DNA of 64,000 nt from Quillaja saponaria (taxonomy: Eukaryota; Streptophyta; Magnoliopsida; Fabales; Quillajaceae). The notes beneath the pieces were generated by a model that was not told where the DNA came from, made no database searches, and worked only from the letters and a program-made list of their open reading frames with translations. Shown here piece after piece: positions 35,815 to 49,182 of the stretch; the first letter of the stretch is position 1, and the number at the start of each line of letters is the position of its first letter. The position numbers were made by a program, and so were the translations under genes. The stretch is from positions 16,128,062-16,192,061 of the forward strand of contig CM055611.1 in assembly GCA_029379385.1 (NCBI GenBank), read 5' to 3'.

Positions 35815-36828
35815 ATTAGCTCTCCGAGCCTACCTAAAACCAATTGAAATAACTCTTGTTTGACCCGAGACATGAAAAATACTATATTTCCCCTCTTTTA
35901 ATCATTTTATGAGGTTTCCTAAATGACATCCTCTACCAGTATAATCGGTGAAGGTGATAGAGGATTCCCTGACGCGTACCCCACAAGTAAATTTGAAAGA
36001 TCCATGACTCTCCTTATTTAAAACCACCTAATACCAAGAAATACAGTGGGAAAAAAGATAACACCATATCTCACAAAATGAAAAATTCTTTACGCGATTG
36101 AAATTGTTATACAAAAAATAACGAGTTTTTTGAATCTAGAATTTTACATGATACTATAACATGTGCGTGAGAATGAAAAACTTACATCCTAATAGAAGAG
36201 TACGTTCTAAGACGGACTTAATACTTTGGTAAGGTACATATCCTAAAAAGAATTTCTGGTAAGGAATATACCCTGAGAAGATTTTTACACCTTCACCTAA
36301 AAAAAAAGTATCTAGCGTGAAACTCAATCCATGCATTATTTTAAATAAGCTTGACTATCCTTGAACACTTTAATACACTTTTATTTTACTGACTCACCTA
36401 AGTTTGTCAATAAAGTTAAAAAAAATAATACCGCCAAACTCTAGTTAGTGGGTACTCCTCCCACCGAAAAAATATATAAAAATATTCCCGCCATAATTAT
36501 GCTTTCCAACTTATCAACCCACAATTGGTCAGTATTTTGATAATACAAAGTTTGGGTCGGTTTGTCTTATGTTGGTCGGTATTGTCGAGTTTCATTGATT
36601 GACCATGGTTGGCAAGAGTTGATAAGTAATAGTCAGTTTTCTTGTAGTGTTTTAGACATAATCCATCTAAACTAATAGTTATATCAATAACTAAGTTACT
36701 AAAAAAAATAAAAACTAAATCTCTAATTTATAAATTTAGGCCATTGTGTGCTAAATATTGTTTCTTTCACATCAAAGCTAGACCTACTTTTGGTTTAACT
36801 GCTTGTATTGATGAAGTTTGGTGGTTGG
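35815..36828. other. Intergenic DNA with an orphan CACTA-type right end
   Basis: At 36,636-36,649 TTTTCTTGTAGTG, the inverse of the CACTA terminus, closes a segment (about 36,500-36,649) rich in GGTCGGT and ATTGGTC words, as subterminal repeats would be. No matching left terminus with the same words was found, so the element is truncated. These words differ from those of the element at 26,637, so this is another family. No gene. Confidence 0.45.
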
Positions 36829-37269
36829 TGTTGGAAATAAAATGGAATTAGAATCATATAAAAGAAAATATTTATAACTTAGAGTCATGTGAGGAAACGT
36901 TTCCTTTTAAGTTTTATTTGTCCCCATTCTCTTTTAGAGTTTGCTATTGGGTTGAAGACAAATATTCTCCAAGATACAACAAAGTCTTAGAAATATGTAG
37001 TTAGTAAAACTGAAGAATTCTCTAAGAACTTTTATTAAAGATAGTTTAATATAGTGGGTGTAGAGAATTTTTAGAAGAAATAAAGAAAAGAGAAAATCAA
37101 TACTACTTACAAACATTCTCCATACATATTTATTTATAATATCTAAAAACTTAAAAAATTTGAAAAGACACAATTATTTTAAAGGCAATTATAACTATAG
37201 GCAGTTATAACTATCCTAAGTTTTTTTTTTAACTATTATTATTATTTTCAAACAAACAAAAACTCAACA
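36829..37269 (-). repeat. Copia 3' LTR (left side of window)
   Basis: About 441 bases, TGTTGG...CAACA in plus orientation. It is collinear with 49,183-49,622 through landmarks such as GGAATTAGAATCATATAAAA, GTTTGCTATTGGGTT and GTAGAGAATTTTTAGAAGAA. Dozens of substitutions separate the two, which indicates an old insertion. Confidence 0.9.
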
Positions 37270-37592
37270 ATCCCTCACTTTCTTTGATAGGAAAAAAAAA
37301 ATGCTTAAGATGATTTTCAAAAAAATATCTACAACCAAAGTAATTGCAAGATCAATATACATACATAAAGATATCTTTTGATTTAAATCTTGACTTAGTG
37401 TAAATATCTCAAGACTCCATCATGAATACTAATTGCCATAGCATTAAATTAGGTACTTTATGCAATAGAATCGGAGATATCACTTAGATGTCAACCTTCT
37501 ATCTATATGAGAAGTTCTGTAATTTACTTAGCACTATTATGGCCTTGTTCTTGTACATGTTTCATGGATTCTCTTGAAAATAAACCTTAAAC

Positions 37593-40500
37593 TGTTATAA
37601 CCCGATATCGTATAGTCAAGTTTTAGATATAATATGTAAATTTTTATTATAAAATAATAAATAATAATATACGGGAATTTAGTATATGTTTTAATTTTTT
37701 TTTTCATAATTTAATGTTTTATAGTACACAAAAATTTGGACCAACAAGATTTAATTGATTGAATAAGTGACATAAGTATATGTTGGGATTTAATTTGCAC
37801 CACACATTTTTATACTTTGACCATTTTAAATATTTTATTTTTCCTATTTCACTTTTTTCCTTTCTCCTAGTTTTTTTTTCTTTCCCCCATCGCCTTTGTC
37901 TCCTTGCCTTTCTATTTCAGTCCAAATTTTTGCCTTCCTCTCCTTTGTTCTCGATTCTTCCAGCTTCCATTTCTTTGTACTGGGTTTTGATGCTTCCAAA
38001 TTTCAGCAGGCTATTTGAGCCCTTTTGCACTTGAGTTGATTGGGTTTAAACTTTACAAGGTTGCTGCTATGTTTGAAGCTGCCATGGCCAAGTCTCCTTC
38101 TATTTTCTTTCCCCTTTCTTGACGGCAATTGTGTAGTTGATGGTAATTAAAGTGTGGTGGTGGCCAAGAAAAGGTAAAGACCCCTTCTCATACTCTCCCT
38201 TTTTGTGCTCCAGTTGATTCTTCTCTTGTTACCGTGGGTGGGTAGTAGCTCTTAGGATGTAAGTGCTCTGTTTTGAATCAAGAATTTCAATTAAGGCTAG
38301 ACACCTTGCTGCTGTGAGTTAAAAAAATTTTAGGTTTGCTGTATGACCATGTGTGTGTGTGTGTGAAGCATGGATGAACATGGCAGCAACTAAGGTGATG
38401 GAAGCTGCCATACCTTGTTCTAGTTAAGTCTAGCTGGGAGGGAGGGTTATTTGAGTGTTATGATATTAAGGAAGCAAAAGGTATATACAAAAAATTTTAT
38501 GGCCTTAAAAAAATGGATTTGGTCAAATTAGTGATGTTGATTTAAGTGTTATTAGATTTTAGCTAGATAAGTACTTTATGTTTGAGTAGAAACTTGAAAT
38601 AATTTGGTTAGACTAATCAAGTATGTATAGGAATTATATTAATCAATTTGTATATAAATATAAATATATATATATTAATATACATGGATTTTAGAGGACC
38701 AATAAGTTAGTTAAGGATTATGTAATTCAAATGTGAAGTTAAACTAAATGAAGTAATTAAGTTTAATAACTAAATAATTGAAATCTAATCAATACTAAGT
38801 TCATTTAAATAGATAATTAGAAGACATTGAAATTAACTATAGTAAGTGGAAGTTTAGTACATACAAAATAAACACTAGAAGTTAACAAATTGTACAAAGT
38901 GTTGATGATGGTATGAACATACATGTATATGTATATATGTTTAAAAATTAATTCATGTAGGTTTCAATTGTTAGAAACTAATTAGGAAACATGAAATTAA
39001 TTAGGTCAATGTTAAGCTATAGAATTTGAGTAATTGATTAAAGTGAGCTAGTCATGAGATATTCGGTAAAAGAATTAAAAGAACCTTTAGTGTAGGTTTA
39101 GAAATTGAGTTTATAAAATCCATTAAATAGTTTATTGAAAGATATAGATAATTGATTAGTTTAATATAGAACTTGATAATTAGGGTATGAGAAAAATATA
39201 TGAGTAAAGTAATATGAAAATTATTGGTAATGGGGATTTCAAGAAGTTAAAGTAGTCTATTAAAAGGATTGATTCCAAAGAGGTTGCGATATACCTACAT
39301 GAAAATGCCAAGAAGAAAAGCAGGGTCAGATTTTGTAGGTTTGAGAAATCAAGTATTTTGGGAGCTTTCAGGACTAAATTAAATTAAGAGTTTAAAAGAT
39401 GAAATGTAGTTTATAGTTTTTACATGTTGTCTGCAAAATTTTGTAACCAGGTTCCTAGTATGTTGTTAGTTATAGCTGTTATACTCCGGCTAGGTCAGAT
39501 AGGATTGGTAGTGCCCTGTTTCTGATTCATGTAAGGAATTGAGTGGGTTCATGACAGATTTTAGGAAAAGTTTCTAAATAGTAATGATAGATATAATTGT
39601 CTATTAGTAAACCCAACCAATAGAATTAGATTTTGTTTTTCCTAGAGGAAGTTATGTTCAATTAACTAAGGTAAGGTCAAAGCTGTTAAAATCCTACGTT
39701 TTGTAGAATTTGATGCAACTTAAAGGAATAAAATGTATTGATATACAAATCCAAAAATTACAAATTATATACCATTATAAAGCTACATGTGTCTAGTATT
39801 TTATAAATTTTTAGATTTGGAATTTTTTAGAGAAAGATATGACCGTTAAAGTTAACACTGGTCCAAACCCTAAGTTTGGACAATTTCAACATCTCTAATT
39901 CACTAAGTGCTTCTATCTTGTCTAATAGTTTCTTTTACCCTATGTATTGTTAAGACATTTAAAATATCTATTTATATTTAACCTTATCACGTGAAGCCCA
40001 ATTCATATTAATTAACATGTAGTAGCTTAATGGAAAACTTTCATAAAGAAATGTATACAAGTTGGATATAAACTTAGAAATTAAAGGATTATAACAATAA
40101 CGTTTATGGACTAAGCATTATTTGAAAATATGAATTTCAGTTCTAGATTCTAATATGGACCTGATAAGACGTGTGGACGCAAGTGTCATAACCGAATATT
40201 GTAAAATTTAAAATATGAAATGTAATAATGTTAAATTTGAGGTAATGTGTAAATATTAGTTATAACGTAATCATAAGTAAACAAATTAAGTAAATTTGTG
40301 ATATAATTAAACATGTTATAAGTTGATATTTTTATCAAGTAAGTTAAAAGGATGAAATTATATATATATAAAGTGAGGAAATTCATGTACCATAAGTTTT
40401 CAATTTTTACTTTTTGACTATCAATTTTATTTGTTTGTCTTTTTCTTTCTTTCAGCCACCGCCTCTCTATTTCCTTTTCACTTTCTACAGAAATCCTTTT

Positions 40501-43500
40501 TAGTTATACTCTGTTTTGCTATCCTACTTTGACCGAAAATATCTCACCTGGTAGCCAATTAAAATCTCTTTCCTTCCCTTGGCCTTCCTCCCTTGTTCTA
40601 GAGTTTTCGTGTGTTTTTCCTTGTAACCGAGTCTTGCTTCCTTACAAGTGGCTCCTTCACGGTATTCCTCCTTAGGCCGTGGGAGACTTCAACTGGTGGA
40701 CTTTAGAGCTATTGTCTAGCTTGGCTTCTATCAACAGTAGCAGTCTTCCTGATAGCTAGCCGACTTACCTTGCTTGATCCTATGGCTCTGCGTTTGGGAG
40801 CTTAACTGTTGGCTAATAAATATTCAATCCTTTCTCTTGTTTTGGTTATTTTGGGCACTACAAACTATTGAGCCTTGAATTGTAAGTGTATGTGGAGTTG
40901 AAGGGGAGCAGTTTGCTTGAAGGATCAACAACTGCCAAGGAGAGGGAGCTCTGTTTTGGGGGGATGTTGACGACAGCTTTCTCTTTTGTGGCGTGACCTT
41001 GCTCTAGTTGAGTTTGGGAGCATGGGAGCAGCTGCCTTAGTGCAAAACGTTGACATCTTTTCTTCCAATCTAATTGACTTCAGCAAGTGGTAACTCTCAG
41101 CTCTTTTGTTTTAGTTTTCTTGGATTCTGCTATATGCTTTCTCATAGCAACCAACTTCATTATTTCCCTTGCCACAGACTTTATTTTCACAAATTTTATT
41201 AGTTCAGCCATGGTCCTGCTCTTGTAAATGAAATTTTTACTTGATCCCTTTTGGCTGTGCTTTATTGTTCTTTCCCTGTGTCATCAATTTGGCTAACAGC
41301 CATCACGACTTGCATGTCAGTCACGGGAAACTGCTTCTCCTTTCTTGATCGTGACCTCCATGTTGCTTGTAACTAATTCAACATCGTTGTGAGTTGATCT
41401 TGTTCTCTTGGTGTGAAGGTTTTTGGAGTATGAGTGGGTGAAGTTTGGAGCTGTGTGTATAAAATAGGGTGTGTAAGTTATAAACCAAACTTCTAGCCGA
41501 TTAGGTGGAGGATCTTCGAGTGAGAAATGTGTTATAATCGGTAATAGTGAATTAATAGTGAGAAGCATGAAGCAACGCAGCAAATGTACTGTCATGTTTA
41601 TTAGGAAATTGAAGAAATCCAAATTACTCCTTAATCCAAATATATATAATATAAAAAAAAAAATATATATCATCTTAAGAACTAAATTTTGATTTTAGGG
41701 TGTAATATAACAAAAAGGAATTAGTGCAGGAATTTTATTACTTTTGAACCATAGCTTAAGTATAGGTAAGTTATATGTTAAATTAAGAATTTTAATCTCT
41801 TAATTAAATGATTGTGGGAATTTCTTTTGATTTAATTAGGGAAGTTAGGAAAATGAAAGTTGAATGGTTTTAAAAGGATACAGGGCAAATTCAGGGGTAA
41901 AAGGAATTTAGTATTTCGAGTGTCTTCAGGGCTGAATTAAATTAAGGGCTTAAAAGAAAAAGTGTAGCTTAGGATCTTGAAATGTTGTCTGCAAAATCTC
42001 GTAGCTTTTTTCTAAGTTTGTTGTTAGTTAAAGCTGTTAGATTCCGGCTAGGTCAGACAGGATTTTTAGTGTCCTGTTTTTGGTTCATGTAAGAAATTGA
42101 GTGGGTTCAAGATTGATTTTGGAAAAAGTTTATAAATAATAAATATAGATATACTTTTCTACTAATAAACCCAACAAACGGAATTAGATTTCGTTTTTCT
42201 TAAAGAAAGTTATGTTCAATTAACTAAGATAAGGTCAAAGCTGTCAAAATTTTACGTGTTGCAGAATTTAATGTAACTTCAAACAATAAACTGTATTGAT
42301 ATACAAGTCTAAAAATTACAAATGATATACCATTACAAAGCTACATGTGTCTAGTATTTTATTAATTTTACGAAACTGAATTCGGAGTTTCATGGAGAAA
42401 AATATGATCGTTAAAGTGGACAATGGTCCAAACCTCAAGTTTGGACATCTTTAACATTTTTAACACACTAAATGCTTTCTATTCTTTTCTAATGGTTTCT
42501 CCTATTATATGCTTTGTCAAGATATTTAAAAGCCCTCTTCATTGATAATCTTATCACCTAAAGTCTAATCCATATTAATTGACATGTAATAGTTTAAAGG
42601 AAAACTTTCATAAATAAACTTATATAAGTTGAGATATAAGTTTAGTAAATAAAAGAGTATAACAATAACGTTTATGAACTAAGTAGTATTTGGAATTATG
42701 AATTTCAGTTCCAGATTCCAATGTGAACCTGATGAGACGCGTGGACATAAGTGTGAGTGACGAATGAAATGGGTAACAGGTGAGTGGCTAATTGCTGCCT
42801 TTAGGGGCTAGATTAGTATATATGATTATATGTTTATTTGAATATGTGTGATATATGGAACGTAAGCTAGTGGAGTATTTCAGTGATTTGCTTGAATAAT
42901 GTTTGCTTGATATTGGTTACTGTGTTGACATTGTTTGTGTTTGATAAGGGCCAACTCGTGAACATTTTCTGGAAAATGATTTTCGTTTCTGACAATGATT
43001 TTAAAAACTATTGGAGTGCTCAGCCCCGGTGGGATGGATTTGTGTACGGAGATTAATTTGGTGTGCGGGGCGCGTAAATGTCCAGCAGGGGGTGATATTG
43101 GTGTGCGGGACTGGGTCACTCGTTGGCCCTTTGGTTGTTTTGTTTGATATCATTGCTCTGATAACTTTGTGATCTTGTGTGCCATGTAAATTGTGAATTT
43201 ATGACCGTTAAAATGTATACGTGTAATGTGAATTAAAATATAAGCAATGTTACGCAATGTTATTACGTATGTTATATGCTTGTGTTGTGTGATGCTAGTA
43301 CCCTTTGGGTACGATTTTCCACTCACCGAGTTCGTGGGACTCACCCCTTTCTTGTGGTTATATTTTTTTTAGTAGCAGGACCTCAAAAGAAGTTAATCAC
43401 TAATACGAGGTTTTACTAAGGATTTGATGACAAGGTATACCTCGAAATCTCATACTTAGAGTGAAGGATGAAAGTTTGCAGTCACATTAGCTCTGTGGGT

Positions 43501-44964
43501 GTTAAATGTGGTATGATGTAATATTCTAGTACTTGCTTTGTTGATGGTGTGAATGGAGCAGAGCTCCTTATTGTCTTTGTATTGTGTTGAGTAATAGAAA
43601 CAGTTTATAAGATTGTAGTTTAAGGCATGTTCCATATTGTAAGGGACCTTTGCCGAAATTTTCAGTAAATTGTGATTTGTTGTAATCAACAAGTTTTTAA
43701 TATTAACTTTTGTCTTTATAATTTCTTGGTTTTATTTATTGGTAAGTCAAGAGTCATGGTCGTTCTTTTGTTTGAGTCAGGGTTACGGAGGTTTGGTTAC
43801 CATTCCTTTGGCCAGTCATGCCTCCATAAGGGGTGTGTCAGCAAGTGTGAGTGACGAATGAAATTGGTTCCGAGTGAATGGTTAATTGATGCATTTAGGG
43901 GCTAGATTAGTATGTGTAAATTATATCTTTATGTTAATATATGTGATATATGGAAAGTAAGCAAGTAGGTTATTTCAATAATTTATTTGAATTATGTTTG
44001 TTTGATATTGGTTGTGGTTGATAAGGGCCAACAAAGTGAGGTTTTTATGAAAAATGATTTTAAACTCTGAAATTAAAAATCCAGGTGCACATTGGATATG
44101 TTGATTTGAAATTCTGAGATATTCTGATTTTGATAATGATTTTTTAAGAAAAAAAAAAATTTGAGTGCTCAACACTGGTAGGATGGATTGTGTATGAAGA
44201 TTAATCTGTTGTGCGAGTACGTAAATGCCCGGTAGGGAATGATAATGTTATGTGGGGCTGGGTCATTCATTGGCCCTTTATTTGTTTTGTATGCTGTAAT
44301 TGTTCTTATTAATTTGTGATCCTATGTATTATATAAGTTGTGAATTTATGACAATTACAAATATGTACGTACGTTTCGAGTTAAAGCATGAACATTGTTA
44401 AATGATGTTAATTGAATATATATGTTATATTCTTGTGTTGAGTGATACTAGTACCCTATAGGTACGATTTTTCACTCACGGAGTCAATAGGTTTCACCCT
44501 TCTTCTGTGATTTTTTTTTTTTAGTAATAGGAGTTCAGTACATGGCGTTGCTGAGCTTGTGACTTGCTGATTAAGTACGGCAAGGTAATTCTAGGATCTC
44601 AGACTTGAATTTAAAAGATGAAAGTTTTCAGTCACACTAGAATAGTGGGGGTGTTTAGATTCAAATGATGTATGCGTCTAGTGCTTTGTCTTGTTTAAGA
44701 TGTGGATGGAGCGGAGCTCCTTGTTATCTTTATGTTATTGTTGTGTGAAATCATAAGCGTATGTATTTGTATTTTGAGGCATGTTCCATATTGTAGGGAA
44801 TCTCTGCCAAATTTTTTATTAATTTGTTAATTATTATAGAAAACTACTTTTATTCTTCAGTTAAGTCATGAGTCAGGTTTTTTATTTTTTTTTTTAAAGT
44901 GAGGGTTACGATAGATTAGTTATCCAATCTTCTGGCTAGTCATGCATCCGTGAGGGGTGTGACA
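37593..44964 (+). mobile_element. Solo LTR, family L copy L3 (interrupted by L4)
   Basis: It starts TGTTATAACCCGATATCG and ends TGAGGGGTGTGACA, flanked by TAAAC (37,588-37,592 and 44,965-44,969) inside the 3' non-coding part of the copia element. Copy L4 splits it at 40,184-43,840; its own length is about 3.7 kb. Right-half marks are GTAAATGCCCGGTAGGG near 44,220, GTACCCTATAGGTACG near 44,450 and TCTGGCTAGTCATGC near 44,930. Frames at 37,780-38,034 and elsewhere are not recognised proteins. Confidence 0.8.
40184..43840 (+). mobile_element. Solo LTR, family L copy L4, nested in L3
   Basis: It starts TGTCATAACCGAATATTG and ends AAGGGGTGTGTCA, flanked by GCAAG (40,179-40,183 and 43,841-43,845). 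The L3 sequence broken at GACGTGTGGACGCAAG resumes as GCAAGTGTGAGTGACGAATG, and L4 carries its own uninterrupted version (GTGTGAGTGACGAATGAAAT at 42,751), so the nesting is unambiguous. Length 3657 bases, no gag or pol. The stretch 40,440-41,690 has no counterpart in L1, L2 or L5 by eye. The minus-strand 118-codon frame at 41,317-41,673 is unrecognised. Confidence 0.85.
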
Positions 44965-45238
44965 TAAACTTGCTTAAGAAGTGGCACCATTTCTAAATCC
45001 ATATAGGTGAAACTTCTACAATGTGTCTCTGTTACTTAGAACACACTACAATACTGTGTTAGGCTTCATTAAAAGTCATACTCACCTTAAATGACATGTA
45101 ATAGACAACACAAACTTTATTTTAAGAGGCTCACAATATGTTATTGTTAACGATTACAATTCAATAATTTAGTTATTACCCATTAAACCTTGTAACTAGT
45201 TGTTTACTAGAAAAAGGTTAGGTTTCCATTACTGGTGA

Positions 45239-46961
45239 TTAAATAAGAGGTTTCAGTCTCATGTCACTTCTTGTTGTTCTTACTCTACACAAAGGTTTAG
45301 TAAGAGGATCAACCAAATTTTTACTTGACTTCACATAGACAATTGTAATGATTCCATCTTGAATTAATTTTCTAACATATTCATATCTTAGAATTATGTG
45401 TCTAGACTTTTCATCATATATCTGAATATAAGCCTTTGATATAGTAGCTTCACTATCACAATGGATAGAGATAGGAGGCATTGGATGTGGCCACAATCTT
45501 ATATCCAACAATAAGTTTCTTATCTATTTTGCCTCTTTCCCGGTTGATGCCAAAGCAATGAACTTTGATTCCATTGTTCAGTGAGATATATATGTTTGTT
45601 TATTGCTTGCCTAAGAAACAATATCTCCTCCTTGGGTGAAAACCCTATCTCAAAGTAGATTTGTTATCTCCTAAACTAGTTATCTAACTAGCATTGGTGT
45701 ATCCTTCTAATACAGCCAAATATTCATTGTAGATCAATCTCAAATTAATGGTTTCCTCAAGTAACCAAAGATTCTACCAATGGCAATGTTCAACACTTGG
45801 ATTACTTGTAAATCTACTTAGTTTACACACAACAAAAGCCATATCAAGTCTAATGCAATGCATAGCATACATCAATGAACCTATTGCACTAACATACTTA
45901 ATTTGTGCTACTGCTTTACCAAGATTCTTTTCTAACTTAAGATTGGAATCAAAATGTGTAGAAAAGTCTTTAAATTTTAATTACTAAAATTTGTTTAACA
46001 TCTTCTCTATATAATGTGATTGGTTCAAAACAAAACCCCTACTATGGTTTCTCACTTTTATTCCTAAGATAGTATCCACTTCTCTAAAAAGATGGAAGAT
46101 ATATATTTCTTAGTTTCATTAACACCAATCATGTTAGTTCCATAAATTAGCATATCATCAACATAAAAACAAACTAGTACACCATAATTATCACTGAATT
46201 TAGAATAAATACACTTATCAACGCTATTACAGCTAAACCCAAAAGATAAGATAGTAGAATCAAATTTCTCATGTCATTGCTTTCGATTTTGTTTAAGTCC
46301 ATACAAAGAATTAATTAATTTACATACTTTCTTTTCATTTCCAGGAAGAACAAACCCTTCGGGGTTGCTCCATGTATACTTCCTCATTTAAATCACCATT
46401 TAAGAAAGCATTCTTAACATCTATTTGATGCACATAAAAATGATGAATGGATGCCAATGCCATAAGAATTCTAATAGAGGTTATTCTTGCTACTGATCCA
46501 TAAGTGTCAAAATAGTCAATTTCTTCTTTTTGTCTAAACCCTTTGGCTACCAATATAGCTTTAAAAGCTGGAATAGAGCCATCGTTATTAAACTTTCTTC
46601 TAAATACCTAGTTACACCTAATGAGTTTTGACCCTTAGGGCAAATCAACTAAAATCCAATTATTATTATGCATGATAGAGTCCATCTTATCATTTATGGC
46701 TTCTTTCCAAGATGCAATATCCCTAGATGATATAGCTTCGGAAAAAGTCTTAGGATCATCTTCTAAATGCAACACATAAGCAAATTTATTTATTACATTA
46801 TTACTTCTATCTTCCTCAACTAGGAAGGAAATAAAGTCTTTTCCATATGATTTTTCTTTTCTTGCTCTAATGCTTCTTCTAGGTTCTATGTCCATTTTAG
46901 AAACATTAGTTTCTACTTGTGATTTTGGTCTAGAAGTATTATTTGTTAGATTGATTTTCAA
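45239..46961 (-). pseudogene. Copia reverse transcriptase and RNase H, degraded
   Basis: The RT region opens at 46,961 with a linker ending SWKEAINDKMDSIMHNNNW. It continues in 46,335-46,553 with VAKGFRQKEEIDYFDTY, ARITSIRILMALAS and VHQIDVKNAFLNGDLNEEVY, the usual copia finger and palm motifs. The catalytic Tyr-Val-Asp-Asp is intact at 46,154-46,165. RNase H is at 45,239-45,511 with ISIHCDSEATI, SRHIILRYEYVR and VDPLTKPL. Several frameshifts and stops separate the pieces. Role: copying element RNA into DNA in the cytoplasmic particle; this copy cannot do so. Confidence 0.92.
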
Positions 46962-46976
46962 TATTATCTTCTATTA

Positions 46977-47953
46977 CTACAAAATCATAACAAAATTTAT
47001 TTTCAGAGAACTCAACATTCTGGATTCAACTATGACATTAGACTCCAAATCTAGAAGTCTATATACCTTGCTGTTTTTAGTATAACAAATAAAACTTTTA
47101 ATAGCTCTAGGTCCAAGTTTAGTTTTTTTAGGATCTGGTACTTTAAAATATGCTAAACACCCCCACACTTTTAAATATGAGAGATTCGGTTTTCTTCCTT
47201 TCCATAACTCGTAAGTACTTAATTTAGAGGTTTTAGATTATATTCTATTATGAATATGGCATACAGAAAGTAAAGCTTCTCCAGATTATTTCATGGGCAA
47301 TTTAGCTTTGACTAGCATACAATTTACCATTTCAACCAAAGTATGATTTTTTCTTTCAGCAATGCCGTTATGTTGAGGTGTGTATGGTGCAATTTTTTGA
47401 TGAATAAGACCATGTTCTTCACAAAAATCATTAAACATACTATCAAAATATTCACCACCTTTATCTCAAAGTAGAATTTAATTTTCTGTTCAAGTTGATT
47501 TTCTACAGCCTTATATTTCTTTAACATGGTAAATACTTCATCCTTTGTTCTTAAGAGGTAAACATATAGATATCTAGTACAATCTTGTCTAATTGTAATA
47601 AAGTATCTCTTTCCACCACGAGTCAACAAACCATTTAATTCATATATATCAGAATGTACTAAGTTTAAAATATCAGTATTTCTCTTAACACCTTTAAAAG
47701 GTTTCTTAACAATTTTAGATTTAGCACATATTTCAAGTTTATCTAATTCATCATTAAATTTAATTAATTCTAACTTTTTCAAATTTTTTAGAAAACCAAA
47801 ATTTAAATGTGCTATGAGTCCATGCCATAATAAAGAAGATTCAACAGTATAAGTAGAAGATTCACTCTTATTATTATTATTATTAATAATATTGAGTTTG
47901 AACATTCCATCACTGAAGTATCCATTTCCTATAAATATTCCGTTCTTTGACAA
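46977..47953 (-). pseudogene. Copia GAG-pre-integrase and integrase, degraded
   Basis: From 47,953 the frame gives LWHGLIAHLNFGFLKNL with the HHCC zinc-finger residues (Cys pair near CAKSK degraded), then LVHSDI with the first catalytic Asp. A frameshift occurs before DKGGEYFDSMFNDF (second Asp) and APYTPQHNGIAERKNHTL with the third acidic residue. The C-terminal YELWKGRKPN and KVWGCLAYFKVPDPKK follow in 46,977-47,200. A stop lies directly before DKGGEY. Role: insertion of element DNA into the chromosome; inactive here. Confidence 0.9.
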
Positions 47954-47999
47954 GATTACTTTGTCTAACTCAAAAGATACTCAAAATCCTTTTTTACAA

Positions 48000-48250
48000 A
48001 GCAAATCAACAGAAACTAAATTCTTCCTACTATCAGGTACAAACAAAACATTGACAAAGGTTAGCACTTTTCCAAAAGTGAAATCAATCTCCACAGTTCC
48101 TTTTCAAGCAACTTTGGCAAGAGCATGGTTTCCCATCTAAACCTCTTGGCTACTAGTCACCTTTTTAAATTTCTTAAACAGATGTTTATCTCTACATACA
48201 TGAATTGTGGCACCAGAATCGAACCACCAACCAGCTTAATTTCCATGTTT
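48000..48250 (-). pseudogene. Copia aspartic protease, degraded
   Basis: On the minus strand WWFDSGATIHVCRDKHLF is encoded, with the catalytic Asp-Ser-Gly at 48,212-48,220 intact. KFKKVTSSQEV follows, then stops, and further on FVPDSRKNLVSVDLLCKKGF. This protease would cleave the element polyprotein. Too many stops to function. Confidence 0.85.
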
Positions 48251-48330
48251 ATTTTATAAATCATGGCAATTAGATTCTCATTTTCATCTACCATGTTTGC
48301 CTTTCCTGCAGGTTCTTTCTTTCAAAATCT

Positions 48331-49128
48331 ACACTGTTTTGTATAGTGTCTAGATTTTCCACAAACATAACAGTTGCCATTATTCTTTTTACTAGGTTGC
48401 TATGGGTTCTTCTTTTTAAATTGTTCATCATTCTTTTTTATTTGTAAGTTCTGTTTCTTACACTGAAACCCACTGCCCTCTACATAATTGACTTTAGATT
48501 GATAAGAAGTATAAATCTCATTATCATGAATTTGTGTCTCCTCCTCAATACGAAGTGTTTTTGAATATGTTCCATATTAAAGTCCTCAAACTTATGCAGC
48601 AATTTCTTCCTATAATTATTCCAAGAAGGGGTAAATTTAGAAATTATTGCCCTAACTTGGAAAGCCTCAAGGAGAATAATTTTCTGGGCACGAATCTTGT
48701 TAACAACAACTTGCAATTCATGGACTTGTTCTAGCACAGGCTTGTTATCAACCATTTTGAAATCTAAATATTTAGAAATCAAAAAGTTGTTCGTACCTTA
48801 TTACTCAGCCTTGTATTTGAATTCCAGTGCAGTCCAGATGTCTCTTGGATACTTGACTTTTATGAATAGATCGTATAGATGGTCTGATAGAGTATTCATA
48901 ATATGTCCATGATATAACAATTCTTCTTCTTCCTTTTTCTTTCTGGCTTGCCTGACTTGTTCTTATTCCAAAAGCATTTAGTACAGGGTCTTCTTGTACA
49001 CATTGTAGATTAGAATCCAAAATATATGAAATTTTCAGTGTAGTCAAAGGAAACATCATCTTATCCTGCCAACGTGCAAAATTGTTGCCATTAAATTGAT
49101 CCAGTTTCACCAAATATTGATTCATCAC
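48331..49128 (-). pseudogene. Copia gag, degraded
   Basis: It starts at 49,128 with VKLDQFNGNNFARWQDKM and LTTLKISYILD, the usual N-terminus of copia gag (DUF4219/UBN2 type). The frame shifts, and 48,480-48,782 continues with YLDFKMVDNKPVLEQVHEL and PSWNNYRKKLLHKFEDF. A CX2CX4HX4C zinc knuckle, CYVCGKSRHYTKQC, is intact at 48,331-48,372. It would form the particle shell and bind element RNA. Frameshifts make it inactive. Confidence 0.9.
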
Positions 49129-49182
49129 TTTGATTGATTGAGACTCAATTGTTACGATTGAATTAGAAATAAAGCCTTAAGA

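Noticed and set aside
41317..41673. 118-codon minus-strand frame inside L4
   Set aside because: No recognisable domain, hydrophobic A/T-rich start, lies in the variable LTR segment. Kept only as part of the LTR.
43150..44175. Minus-strand frames within L3 and L4
   Set aside because: Antisense to the conserved LTR landmarks; equivalent frames are broken in other copies.
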